Assembly (NCBI RefSeq): GCF_030409225.1
Contig: NZ_JAUFPK010000001.1
Span: forward strand, 1,648,733-1,712,732
Direction of reading: 5' to 3'
DNA: 64,000 nt
Source of the DNA: Aquisalimonas lutea
GTDB taxonomy: Bacteria > Pseudomonadota > Gammaproteobacteria > Nitrococcales > Aquisalimonadaceae
Part shown: piece by piece, positions 40,720 to 48,459 of the stretch
Position numbering within the stretch: position 1 is the stretch's first letter
Layout: every line of letters starts with the position of its first letter
Program-made: the position numbers and the translations under genes
The notes under the pieces: model-generated
What the model was told of the DNA's origin: nothing
Databases searched by the model: none
The model's input: the letters and a program-made list of their open reading frames with translations, nothing else

Positions 40720-41733
40720 TTAGCAGATGGGCGGCCGGCCGACCTTCCCGGGGGGAATCCCATACCGCTTTCGAAATGCGCGGTAAAAGTAAGACAGATC
40801 GTTGAATCCGGATGCATAGGCCACCGCGGCCACGCCGCCCGTCACGGTTGCCGCCCGTCCGGTAGCCAGGCGTGAATGGGCACGTTCGAGCCGGATGTCC
40901 AGGATCAACCGACGCGCTGTCTCTCCCAGCCGGCTCAGGTGGCGCTGCAACGTACGACGGGACGTGCCCATGACGGTAGCGAGCTGACAGAGATCGAAGT
41001 CCGGGTCATCGGCGTGTTCATGTACGACCGCGCGGACTCTGCCCAGGATGCGGTCATCCCGCCGATCGTCCGGAGAAGACTGTCGTTGACGCGCAAGGAA
41101 ATAGGCACCGAGCAGATCCATGAACGTCTCGCCCAACGGCGCCGAGGCACCGTGGCTCTGCTCCTGCATGAGCTTTTTGAGCACGGCCTGCAACGCCTGG
41201 CGCAACGGATCATCCGTGTCGATGGCGACCCCGCCCGTGCATGCCCGGCCGAAGCGGTGGACGGCCTCGTCCCTGGGAATGTGCAGGGAAAGCTGCCGCA
41301 TGCGCCGTCCAGAAGAGATGAACGCGGAGGGCCGCGCCGAGTCGACCAGGAACATGTCCCCGGGGCTCAACGGGCTAAGAGTGTCGCCCTGGCTAATGGT
41401 GGCGTGGCCTTCATCCTGGACAATCAGGAACAGGTGCTCCCCCGGGTCGCGACGGATCATCGACGCATCACGCGTGACCGATTGCGCGTCCAGCGACACC
41501 TTCGCAGCCTCAAAGCGCGATAGATACGCCCGAGATACGCCTCCCGCAATACGAGGCTGGCGCTGGTACGGCTCGACCAGGAAGCGGCCGCACACCTCCG
41601 TGAGGTCCGCGCGGAAATCCTCCACGGCCACGCTATTCCAGCAGGGCGTGCTCAGCGGAGTCCATGCATTCAGGCGCATCACCCGCAACCTCCCCGTCAT
41701 CGTCCTTGCGAAGATACTTGCCCGGGCATCCAT
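40720..41733 (-). CDS. AraC-family regulator with FeaR-like binding domain, 337 aa
   Basis: The N-terminal AraC_binding_2-type domain is visible (WNSVAVEDFRADLTEVCGRF, YLSRFEAAKVSLDAQSV, DPGEHLFLIVQDEGHATISQ). The C-terminal HTH pair is CQLATVMGTSRRTLQRHLSR with VAAVAYASGFNDLSYFYRAF. The same architecture as FeaR and related activators of amine or alcohol oxidation genes. It is upstream of and co-directional with ALDH and GMC, so it likely controls them. The start could also be at Met 41679 (MRLNAWTPLSTPCWNSVAVE). 40488-40719 has no gene. Confidence 0.88.
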   Translation of the reverse strand: MDARASIFARTMTGRLRVMRLNAWTPLSTPCWNSVAVEDFRADLTEVCGRFLVEPYQRQPRIAGGVSRAYLSRFEAAKVSLDAQSVTRDASMIRRDPGEHLFLIVQDEGHATISQGDTLSPLSPGDMFLVDSARPSAFISSGRRMRQLSLHIPRDEAVHRFGRACTGGVAIDTDDPLRQALQAVLKKLMQEQSHGASAPLGETFMDLLGAYFLARQRQSSPDDRRDDRILGRVRAVVHEHADDPDFDLCQLATVMGTSRRTLQRHLSRLGETARRLILDIRLERAHSRLATGRAATVTGGVAAVAYASGFNDLSYFYRAFRKRYGIPPGKVGRPPIC

Positions 41734-41985
41734 GCGGACGACTCATGTTTGCCCTTAAACATAGTCAGTTTCACGCTCAACGGTCAAAACCCGGGTGGGA
41801 TCGCCTGCGAGAGCAGCGTCGTATCAAGGCCGATGAGGCCATCGCCCCCGACGAGGCGTCTCACGTCCTACGGGGTGGCGTTGCACATGCCGATCACCCT
41901 GGCACGGCCTTCGTGCGGGTCTCGCAGCAAGGCGCTTGAGTGCTCGCCAGACGGGGGATGTCCAGTCTCTTGGCTCCGGCGCTCC

Positions 41986-42645
41986 TCAGGAGCCGCTGCC
42001 GGTTGCGGAATCCCGTTGGGGCCTGCGGACGACCCGCACCTTGCCGCTGTTTCCGCCTCCGCAGAAGAAGCGGTCGACGCCGTCGGACTCGAGCCCGGAA
42101 ACCCCCACGCCGGCCGGCATTTCGATGCTCTCCAGGACCTCTCCCGTTTGCGGATCGATGTGCCGCAATTCGCTTTCGTCATTCTCCCAGGTGCCGTGCC
42201 AGAGCTCTCCGTCGAGCCAGGTGACGCCGGTGACGAAGCGATTGCACTCGATGGTGCGAAGGATCTCTCCGGTTTCGGGATCGACCTGATGGATCTTCCG
42301 GTTCCGGTACTGGCCCACCCAAAGCGTCCCTTCGGCCCAGGTGAGCCCCGAGTTGCCGCCGTCGGGTGCCGTGATCGTGGCAAGCACGTCGCCGGTCTGC
42401 GGATCGATCTTCTGGATGCGATTGTCGGCGAGCTGGAACAGGTGCCGGCCGTCGTAGGCCGTTCCCGCATCGGCGGCGGCCTCGAACGAGCGCAGCGGTG
42501 TCTCCCCGCCGGCGGGATCGAGGGCGTGCAGCCGGTCTCCGGTGGAAAACCAGATGTTCTTTCCGTCGTACGTGAGGCCGTGGATGCTGTCCAGATCCGG
42601 GAAGGGGCCGTACTCGCGCTCGATTTCCGCGTTTGATTGTTTCAT
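41986..42645 (-). CDS. beta-propeller-type protein (glutamine cyclotransferase/Vgb-like repeats), 219 aa
   Basis: Start ATG 42645 after GGACGGAG. About five repeated blades: IHGLTYDGKNIWFSTGDRLH, TAYDGRHLFQLADNRIQKID, NSGLTWAEGTLWVGQYRNRK, VTGVTWLDGELWHGTWENDE, then VSGLESDGVDRFFCGGGNSG. The phrases 'DPxTGExLxTI' and 'GLxW..G.LW' are typical of YVTN/streptogramin-lyase-like and DUF5050-type propellers. No signal peptide. A propeller with five to six blades in 219 aa is short; it may work as a dimer or be a partial protein. Function unknown. 41734-41985 upstream contains no gene I can support. Confidence 0.7.
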   Translation of the reverse strand: MKQSNAEIEREYGPFPDLDSIHGLTYDGKNIWFSTGDRLHALDPAGGETPLRSFEAAADAGTAYDGRHLFQLADNRIQKIDPQTGDVLATITAPDGGNSGLTWAEGTLWVGQYRNRKIHQVDPETGEILRTIECNRFVTGVTWLDGELWHGTWENDESELRHIDPQTGEVLESIEMPAGVGVSGLESDGVDRFFCGGGNSGKVRVVRRPQRDSATGSGS

Positions 42646-42686
42646 GTCTCCGTCCTGTCGGTGGCCGATGGCTTCATGCCTGCATC

Positions 42687-43907
42687 CTAGTCGACCGGCA
42701 CGGGGCCGGGGAGTAACAAGGTTGTCGTGAACCCCGGCATAGGCGGGGTCATCCAGCGGCGCGCCCGGCCGCGGCCCCAGGATTGCACCTTGCCGTCTGC
42801 CGCCAGCGCGACGAGCGCCCGCTGCACGGTGCGCTGGCTCGTCCCGAGCGCGAGCGCGAGAGCGGAGGTGGACCACGATTCGCCGTCGGCGAGGAAGGCG
42901 AGCACTGAGGCATGCTTCTCCTCGACGGGCCGCGCCAGCACGAGTACCTCCTGCGCGTGATGCGGCGTCAGCACGAAACCCCGCCTGGTCGCGCGCACCC
43001 GGGCCAGCGGCTGCAGCGCCGTGCGCAGCCGGCCCATCTCGACGCGCAGTCGTGCGCGGTGCGATTCGTCGCTGAGCTTCAAGCGGAATGCGCGCGCGAT
43101 CAGCGTTTCCCGGGGCACGTCGTCCGGCCATGCCTCGGCCAGCGCCCGCGCAAGCGCGAACAGCACCGGGCGCCTTGCCAGGGAAACCACGTTGTTCTCT
43201 TCCCGCACGACCAGGCGGCAGGCGTCCACGATCAGTGCCTTCGACGTCAGCAACTGTTCCACCTCCTCGAGCAGGAGGGGCCGTTCCCCGCCGTTGGCAA
43301 CCAGGCGTGCGGCGGGGGTGTTCAGGACCTCGAATGCGCTTTCGACCTCGGCCGTCAGCGAAGGGATGCGCGCGTGCTGCGCCACACGCTCGGCCCGCGT
43401 GAGGGCGGCACGCGCGGCTCTCGTCCGGAGACGGCGCATGCCGATGCCCGCGGTCACCAGCTCGTGGACGGTTCGTGATGCGGGCGGCAGGGGCGCGGGG
43501 TTGAGCTCGGCGAGCCTGCGCTCGGCCGCGTCGATGTGGCCGATCAGCAGCAGGCGCCGGATCTCGAGATAGCGCGCATGCGCGGCGTTGAGCCGGTCGC
43601 CGTGCGCTTCGAGCGTTGCCTGTGCCGTGTCGAGCGCCTTCGCGGTCCAGCCCAGGTCGCGGGAGACCAGCGCGATCTCGGCCTCGGCGACGACGCAGCG
43701 CGCGCGGGCCACGGCTTCCCGCGGACCGAAGGCGCGCGCGGCGCGTCGCAGGAGGGTTCTCGCGCGATCGAGATCGCCGATCTGCGCCATCGCGATGCCG
43801 CGAAGCGCGAGCGCCGGTGCGTCGTCGCGCAGGGCGACCCGGTCCAGCGCCCGGAGGGGATCGCCGGCGGCGAGAGCCCGCGCCGCGGCGGTGATCAACG
43901 AGTCCAC
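42687..43907 (-). CDS. HTH-domain transcriptional regulator, 406 aa
   Basis: I start at GTG 43907 (MDSLITAAARALAAGDPLRA), since the upstream frame extends across the divergent promoter region. An N-terminal TPR-like helical array (ALALRGIAMAQIGDLDRART, then ARCVVAEAEIALVSRDLGWT and ARYLEIRRLLLIGHID) is followed by a wHTH-type region (DVPRETLIARAFRLKLSDES) and a C-terminal HTH (SWSTSALALALGTSQRTVQR). This family is regularly found next to DUF899 and DUF2182 genes, as here, divergent with DUF899. It probably regulates that module. Confidence 0.82.
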   Translation of the reverse strand: MDSLITAAARALAAGDPLRALDRVALRDDAPALALRGIAMAQIGDLDRARTLLRRAARAFGPREAVARARCVVAEAEIALVSRDLGWTAKALDTAQATLEAHGDRLNAAHARYLEIRRLLLIGHIDAAERRLAELNPAPLPPASRTVHELVTAGIGMRRLRTRAARAALTRAERVAQHARIPSLTAEVESAFEVLNTPAARLVANGGERPLLLEEVEQLLTSKALIVDACRLVVREENNVVSLARRPVLFALARALAEAWPDDVPRETLIARAFRLKLSDESHRARLRVEMGRLRTALQPLARVRATRRGFVLTPHHAQEVLVLARPVEEKHASVLAFLADGESWSTSALALALGTSQRTVQRALVALAADGKVQSWGRGRARRWMTPPMPGFTTTLLLPGPVPVD

Positions 43908-43995
43908 TGGAATCCCGTCACACTTGTCACTCCCACCCTGTGGCGCCCCGCGCCTAGTGTATCCCACGTCCGACAACCACCAGGAGGGAAGAGCG

Positions 43996-44763
43996 ATGAG
44001 CAAGCACATGACGGCGACACGCGAACAGTGGCTGGCAGCACGGCTCGAGCTGCTCGAGGCGGAGAAGGAGCACACGCGGCGCAGCGACGAGCTGGCGCGG
44101 CGGCGGCAGGAGCTGCCGTGGGTGCGGATCGACAAGGACTATCGTTTCGAGACCGACGAGGGGAGCGCTTCGCTGGCGGACCTCTTCCAGGGGCGCTCGC
44201 AGCTGCTCGTCTACCATTTCATGTTCGGTCCCGACTACACGGCCGGGTGTCCGGCCTGCTCCGCCATCGCGGACGGCTTTGACGGCTTCGTGGTCCACCT
44301 CGCGCATCACGACGTCACGCTCTGCGCGGTGTCGCGCGCTCCGCTGGCGAAGCTGCAGGGCTTCAAGCGGCGGATGGGCTGGAGCTTTCCCTGGGCATCG
44401 TCGCTGGACAGCGACTTCAACTTCGACTTCCAGGCGGCGTACACCGAGCAGGAGCAGCGCGCCGGACTGGAATACAACTACCGGCGCGAGGAGCCTGCCG
44501 TCCCCATGCCGTCGCGCTCGACAGCCGACGGCGCCCCCACATTCGCGGACATGTGCGGAACCGACATGGCCACCTACACCCGCGAGCGGCCGGGCATGAG
44601 CACGTTCGTGCTCGACGACGGCGTCGTCTACCACGCCTATTCCACCTATGCGCGCGGGCTGGACGCCGTCTGGGGCATGTACCAGTGGCTCGACCGCGCC
44701 CCCCTGGGGCGCAACGAGACGGGCGCCTGGTGGCGCCGCCACGACGAGTACGGCCAGGGCTGA
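43996..44763 (+). CDS. DUF899-family thioredoxin-like protein, 255 aa
   Basis: It starts at ATG 43996 with AGGAGGGAAG. The sequence KHMTATREQWLAARLELLEA is the typical DUF899 N-terminus. The thioredoxin-fold domain follows: LLVYHFMFGPDYTAGCPACS with a CPAC active site, then VVHLAHHDVTLCAVSRAPLA. The C-terminal VFxxDDGVVYHAYSTYARGL matches. A dithiol-disulfide oxidoreductase is predicted; no activity is proven. Divergent from the HTH regulator, 89 bases away, and followed after 51 bases by DUF2182. Confidence 0.9.
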   Translation: MSKHMTATREQWLAARLELLEAEKEHTRRSDELARRRQELPWVRIDKDYRFETDEGSASLADLFQGRSQLLVYHFMFGPDYTAGCPACSAIADGFDGFVVHLAHHDVTLCAVSRAPLAKLQGFKRRMGWSFPWASSLDSDFNFDFQAAYTEQEQRAGLEYNYRREEPAVPMPSRSTADGAPTFADMCGTDMATYTRERPGMSTFVLDDGVVYHAYSTYARGLDAVWGMYQWLDRAPLGRNETGAWWRRHDEYGQG

Positions 44764-44814
44764 GCCGGGTCACCGGGCATCGTTGCCGCAATTGCGGGCC
44801 GGGAGGTCGCAGGC

Positions 44815-45606
44815 ATGTCTTTCACAAGAGGTTCCGATCCGGTGTTCCTCGGTATCGCGGCGCTGCTGTTCGCCGTCAGCGTTGCGGCGACGGTCGCCTG
44901 GTGCGGGTCCATGGCGGGGATGGGCGGGATGCCGATGCCCGGCGGCTGGACCATGTCCATGACGTGGATGCGGATGCCGGGCCAGACCTGGCCCGGTGCC
45001 GCGGCGTCGTTTCTCGGCATGTGGGTCGTGATGATGGCGGCGATGATGCTGCCGTCCCTGGTCCCGATGCTGTGGCGCTACCGCCGGGCCGTCGGCAGGG
45101 CAGGCGAGGTACACCCGGGTCGATTGACCGCGCTCGCGGGCGTGGGATACTTCTTCGTGTGGACCGTGTTCGGCCTGATCGCCTTTCCGGTGGGCGTGGC
45201 GCTGGCGACGGCCGGGATGCAGTGGCCGTCGCTGGCGCGCGCTGTTCCGATGGCGGTGGGCGGGGTCGTCCTGCTCGCCGGCGCGCTGCAGTTCAGCGCG
45301 TGGAAGGCACGGCATCTTGCCCGCTGCCGGGAGGCGCCGGAGTGTGCGTGCGCGTTGCCGGCAGATGCCGCAACGGCCTGGCGACACGGGCTGCGCCTCG
45401 GCCTTCACTGCAGCTACTGCTGTTCCGGGCTGATGGCGATCCTGCTGGCCATCGGCGTCATGGATCTGCGCGCGATGGCCGTGGTGGCGGCAGCCATCAC
45501 CGTCGAGCGTCTGGCACCGGCCGGCGAGCGTGTCGCCCGAGTCACCGGGATGGTCGCTGTCGGCGCGGGGTTGTTCCTGATCGCGCGGGCAGCCGGTGTC
45601 GGATGA
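44815..45606 (+). CDS. DUF2182 integral membrane protein, 263 aa
   Basis: At least six TM helices. Methionine-rich loops (GMGGMPMPGGWTMSMTWMRM) and conserved 'MWVVMMAAMMLPSLVPMLWR' identify the family, described as predicted metal-binding membrane proteins. The LGLHCSYCCSGLM motif, with three Cys and one His, is the likely metal site. Metal or copper handling is suggested. It follows DUF899 in the same direction; the two may be a redox plus metal membrane module. Confidence 0.85.
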   Translation: MSFTRGSDPVFLGIAALLFAVSVAATVAWCGSMAGMGGMPMPGGWTMSMTWMRMPGQTWPGAAASFLGMWVVMMAAMMLPSLVPMLWRYRRAVGRAGEVHPGRLTALAGVGYFFVWTVFGLIAFPVGVALATAGMQWPSLARAVPMAVGGVVLLAGALQFSAWKARHLARCREAPECACALPADAATAWRHGLRLGLHCSYCCSGLMAILLAIGVMDLRAMAVVAAAITVERLAPAGERVARVTGMVAVGAGLFLIARAAGVG

Positions 45607-45730
45607 CGCAGGGGGCACTGGCTAGGTGGGGGAGTTTTCCGCCGCCGTCGAGATCAGCCTCGTCCGCGCGACGAATTGATGGACAGCGGCTACGGCTGCG
45701 ACTGTTCCGCCAACCCGGAGGAGGCGAACC

Positions 45731-46150
45731 ATGGCTCAAATGATCTTCGTGAACCTGCCCGTGACCGATCTGGGCGCGTCGATGGCTTTCTACGAGGCCC
45801 TCGGCTTCAGGAACAATCCGCAGTTCACCGACGACACGGCTGCGTGCATGGTCTGGAGCGAGGCGATCAACGTCATGCTGCTCACCCATGCCAAGTGGCG
45901 TACCTTCACCAGTCGGCCGATTCCGCCCGCGACGTCCAGTGAAGTGATGCTCGCCATATCCTGCGACAGCCGGAATGCCGTGGACGCCATGAACGAGGCG
46001 GCGGCCTCGAACGGCGGTACCGCGGATATCAATCCTGTCCACGACCTCGGCTTCATGTACAACCGCAACCTTGCCGATCCCGACGGCCACGTCTGGGAGG
46101 CCATGTGGATGGATCCGGCGGCCATGCCCCGTGACAACGGACAGAATTGA
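45731..46150 (+). CDS. VOC-family protein, 139 aa
   Basis: Glyoxalase-fold protein of the 'glyoxalase/bleomycin resistance' type with an extended N-terminus: AQMIFVNLPVTDLGASMAFY, EALGFRNNPQFTDDTAACMV, SSEVMLAISCDSRNAVDAM and DLGFMYNRNLADPDGHVWEA. The metal ligand Glu is in WEAMWMD. The long GGAGGCGAACC leader gives a good ribosome site. This is a separate gene from the VOC cassette at 46442. Confidence 0.88.
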   Translation: MAQMIFVNLPVTDLGASMAFYEALGFRNNPQFTDDTAACMVWSEAINVMLLTHAKWRTFTSRPIPPATSSEVMLAISCDSRNAVDAMNEAAASNGGTADINPVHDLGFMYNRNLADPDGHVWEAMWMDPAAMPRDNGQN

Positions 46151-46243
46151 TCGCCCCGCCTTGCGGACGATATTCCTGCCCCACTCCGTCTGGATCACGA
46201 TGCACGCTTCTCTTCGAGCAGGCCCTTTGCCGGGCCCGCTGGC

Positions 46244-46293
46244 GCCGGGCACGGGGGCCTTTACACGCTCGCGTTTTGGCATCGGCAGCGTGG
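46244..46293 (+). pseudogene. LysE cassette fragment (match to 33504-33553)
   Basis: GCCGGGCACGG and CCTTTACACGCTCGCG are shared with the LysE gene at 33460; about 43 of 50 bases match by eye with one small gap each. No frame is open. It marks the left limit of the second cassette patch. The rest of 46151-46440 has no gene. Confidence 0.7.
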
Positions 46294-46368
46294 GGACCGC
46301 AGGAGGAAAAGAAGGGGCGTGATTTTCTGTGGCGGCCGACGGCTACGGTGGCTGGTTATATGCAGGGC

Positions 46369-46421
46369 CTGAACGTAGCATTGTAGCCGACGGTTCCGCC
46401 GCGGCTGCGCTTGTGCGCCAT
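46369..46421 (+). repeat. degenerate attC before the distal VOC cassette
   Basis: CTGAACG then GTAGCCGACGG/CCGCGGCTGCG arms resemble the cassette 10 attC; core sites are lost. Confidence 0.45.
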
Positions 46422-46441
46422 GCATCGAATGAGGTGACGGC

Positions 46442-46858
46442 ATGAAACCACGGATCAGTATGCTGACACTGGGTGTCAGGAATCTGGATGAGTCGATTCG
46501 CTTTTATGAGCAGGGACTTGGCTTGCCGAGAATGGAGTCGCCGCCGGAGGTTGCGTTCTTCACGCTTAATGGAACCTGGCTGGGGCTGTATGGCCGCGAG
46601 TCGCTGGCTGAAGATGCGGGTATATCCGCGGACGGGACCGGATTTGCGGGTATTGCGATTGCTCACAACGTCGCCTCGGAAGAGGAGGTGGACAAGCTGA
46701 TCGAACAGGCCGTCGCGGCAGGTGCGGAGCTGGTGAAGCCGGCCCAGAAAGCATTCTGGGGCGGGTATTCAGGGTATTTCGCTGATCCAGACGGTTACCT
46801 GTGGGAGGTCGCGCACAATCCCCTGTTCTGGGTCGGGCCGAAGGATGAAGATACATAA
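46442..46858 (+). CDS. distal cassette: VOC-family protein, 138 aa
   Basis: VOC fold: MKPRISMLTLGVRNLDESIR, YEQGLGLPRMESPPEVAFFT, GFAGIAIAHNVASEEEVDKL and YSGYFADPDGYLWEVAHNPL. The Glu in LWEVA is the usual metal ligand. GAGGTGACGGC before the ATG. It is followed by a degenerate attC, so it is or was a gene cassette. Confidence 0.87.
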   Translation: MKPRISMLTLGVRNLDESIRFYEQGLGLPRMESPPEVAFFTLNGTWLGLYGRESLAEDAGISADGTGFAGIAIAHNVASEEEVDKLIEQAVAAGAELVKPAQKAFWGGYSGYFADPDGYLWEVAHNPLFWVGPKDEDT

Positions 46859-46911
46859 CGACGCCCTACGGCCGACGCTCGTACCTCGTGCGGGTGATAG
46901 CGGGCGCAATT
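46853..46911 (+). repeat. degenerate attC of the distal VOC cassette
   Basis: ACATAAC left core, CCGACGCTCGTACCTCG middle like the short attC group, but the right core (GCGGGCG) is lost. Confidence 0.65.
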
Positions 46912-46926
46912 TGTTGAGGATGTCCT

Positions 46927-47268
46927 GTGAAAACACTCTCTGAAAAAATGGCCTGGGTGGAAGAGGGCGAAACACGGCGATGGAAGCGCGTCGTAAACTG
47001 TGTGGAACTCCTCTTTTTCGCTCTAGCGCAGGCAGCGGTCGTGTCTGTCCTGTACGTCTACGGCGACGGTTCTCACCTGCAGCCCGTATTCATGTTGTTT
47101 TCCGGCTTGATGGGCGTTGTCTCGGCGGCCTTGATTCCCTCGTTCTATCGAGGCGGAAGCTTTAGCCGGTGGCACGGCTCATTGGTGACACTGGGGCTCG
47201 CATGTGGTCTGGGTCTATCGACAGCTGCGGCGATGGTTCTTTTGAATGCGCAGAGCGCAGGCACATGA
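46927..47268 (+). CDS. distal cassette: hypothetical membrane protein, 113 aa
   Basis: GTG start after GAGGATGTCC. A charged N-terminus (MKTLSEKMAWVEEGETRRWK) is followed by three TM helices: VVNCVELLFFALAQAAVVSV, PVFMLFSGLMGVVSAALIPS and LVTLGLACGLGLSTAAAMVL. A diverged copy of its 3' end and attC occurs at 37064-37205. No family. Confidence 0.65.
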   Translation: MKTLSEKMAWVEEGETRRWKRVVNCVELLFFALAQAAVVSVLYVYGDGSHLQPVFMLFSGLMGVVSAALIPSFYRGGSFSRWHGSLVTLGLACGLGLSTAAAMVLLNAQSAGT

Positions 47269-47340
47269 CCGGGCCGTAAAGTTCGCGCACGTCGCGCGCC
47301 GGACCTTGTTTCACCGGACCGCTTATGGCTGGTGTTAGGC
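47267..47340 (+). repeat. attC of the distal membrane-protein cassette, degenerate left end
   Basis: GTGTTAGGC at the right (core 47334-47340); the left core reads TGACCGGG rather than RYYYAAC. Arms CGCGCACGTCGCGCGC. Confidence 0.65.
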
Positions 47341-47356
47341 ACCTTTTCGGGAAAAC

Positions 47357-48316
47357 ATGATGAAGGCTCTTGTGTACAGGCGGTTCGGGGCGGCGGACGT
47401 GCTGGAGTGGGTCGATGATTGGCCATATCCCGAGCTTTCCGGAGACACGGTACTGGTCGAAACGGTGGCGGGCAGCGTCAACCCCAAGGATGTGTTGATG
47501 CGGACGGGGAAATTCAGGCGCACTCTTGCGAGGGACCCACTTCCTCGTGCTTCTGGACTGGACGTATCGGGCCGGGTTGTAGCGGTCGGAGAAAGGGTTT
47601 CCGGGTTTTCTGTCGGTGATGCCGTCTTCGGGATGACGAACCACTTCTCAGGCGGGGTCCATGTTGAGGTCGCGCGATTTCAGCAAGGCGAAATTCAACA
47701 TGCACCGGAAAACGTTTCACTTGAAGCGGCATCGGCCGTTCCACTCGCGGCGCAGACAGCGTTGCAGGCTCTCCGTGATTGTTGCGCCGTGACTAAAGGC
47801 CAGCGAGTACTGATTAACGGTGCCAGCGGCGGTGTTGGGCACTTTGCGGTTCAGATCGCAAGAGCTATGGGGCTGGAGACGCATGCCGTTTGTGGCCCAA
47901 GCAATGTTGATTTCGTTAAGTCTTTAGGCGCGGATGCCGTCTATGACTATACCAATACACCGGCAGTGGAAGTGAGATCACGATTTGACGCGGTGTTCGA
48001 TGTGTTCGGGAAATTCACCGGATCGATGTTTTCCGACCAGCTCGAACGGGGTGGCGTGTATGTCAGCACTGTTCCAAAAATCCCAACCCTAGGTGGGGAG
48101 CTGGTTGCTCGCTTGGGTGTAAAAACTTCCAGCCGGCTGGTCCAGGTGCAGTCCAACTCTCAGGATTTACTGCAGATAAAGACGTGGATCGAGCAAGGTT
48201 TGCTGCAACCCCATGTACAGAGATCGTTTCCCGTGGAAGATGCGGCGCAAGCCCACAGGCAGATTGAGTCGAAGCGCACCGTAGGCAAGGTTTGTATCGC
48301 CTTGGGTGCTGCGTAA
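47357..48316 (+). CDS. distal cassette: zinc-independent MDR (quinone oxidoreductase-like) protein, 319 aa
   Basis: Medium-chain dehydrogenase without the catalytic or structural zinc sites: MMKALVYRRFGAADVLEWVD, GSVNPKDVLMRTGKFRRTLA, GLDVSGRVVAVGERVSGFSV, RVLINGASGGVGHFAVQIAR. The AxxGxxG nucleotide-binding motif is intact. Reduces a quinone or an enone with NAD(P)H. Expression may come from the region before 47357, because only about 16 bases separate it from the preceding attC. Confidence 0.88.
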   Translation: MMKALVYRRFGAADVLEWVDDWPYPELSGDTVLVETVAGSVNPKDVLMRTGKFRRTLARDPLPRASGLDVSGRVVAVGERVSGFSVGDAVFGMTNHFSGGVHVEVARFQQGEIQHAPENVSLEAASAVPLAAQTALQALRDCCAVTKGQRVLINGASGGVGHFAVQIARAMGLETHAVCGPSNVDFVKSLGADAVYDYTNTPAVEVRSRFDAVFDVFGKFTGSMFSDQLERGGVYVSTVPKIPTLGGELVARLGVKTSSRLVQVQSNSQDLLQIKTWIEQGLLQPHVQRSFPVEDAAQAHRQIESKRTVGKVCIALGAA

Positions 48317-48395
48317 GAGTCCAGCGCACCACGGTGCGGTACGTGACCGTTCTTCCGCTGCGCTCCATAGCGGCAGGCAAGCTTCGTCGTTACTG
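48317..48395 (+). repeat. degenerate attC after the MDR gene
   Basis: Arms resemble the cassette 22 attC (TGACCGTTCTTCCGCTGCGCT / AGCGGCAGG); right core reads GTTACTG at 48389. Last attC-like sequence of the region. Confidence 0.55.
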
Positions 48396-48459
48396 AGGCT
48401 GTGATGCACATAGCTGGGCCGGACTGGAAAGCATTCAAGAAGATCGGAAAGAGATCCCC

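Noticed and set aside
41734-41985. A coding fragment between araC and the beta-propeller gene
   Set aside because: Some frames are open, but no start, ribosome site or family motif could be supported.
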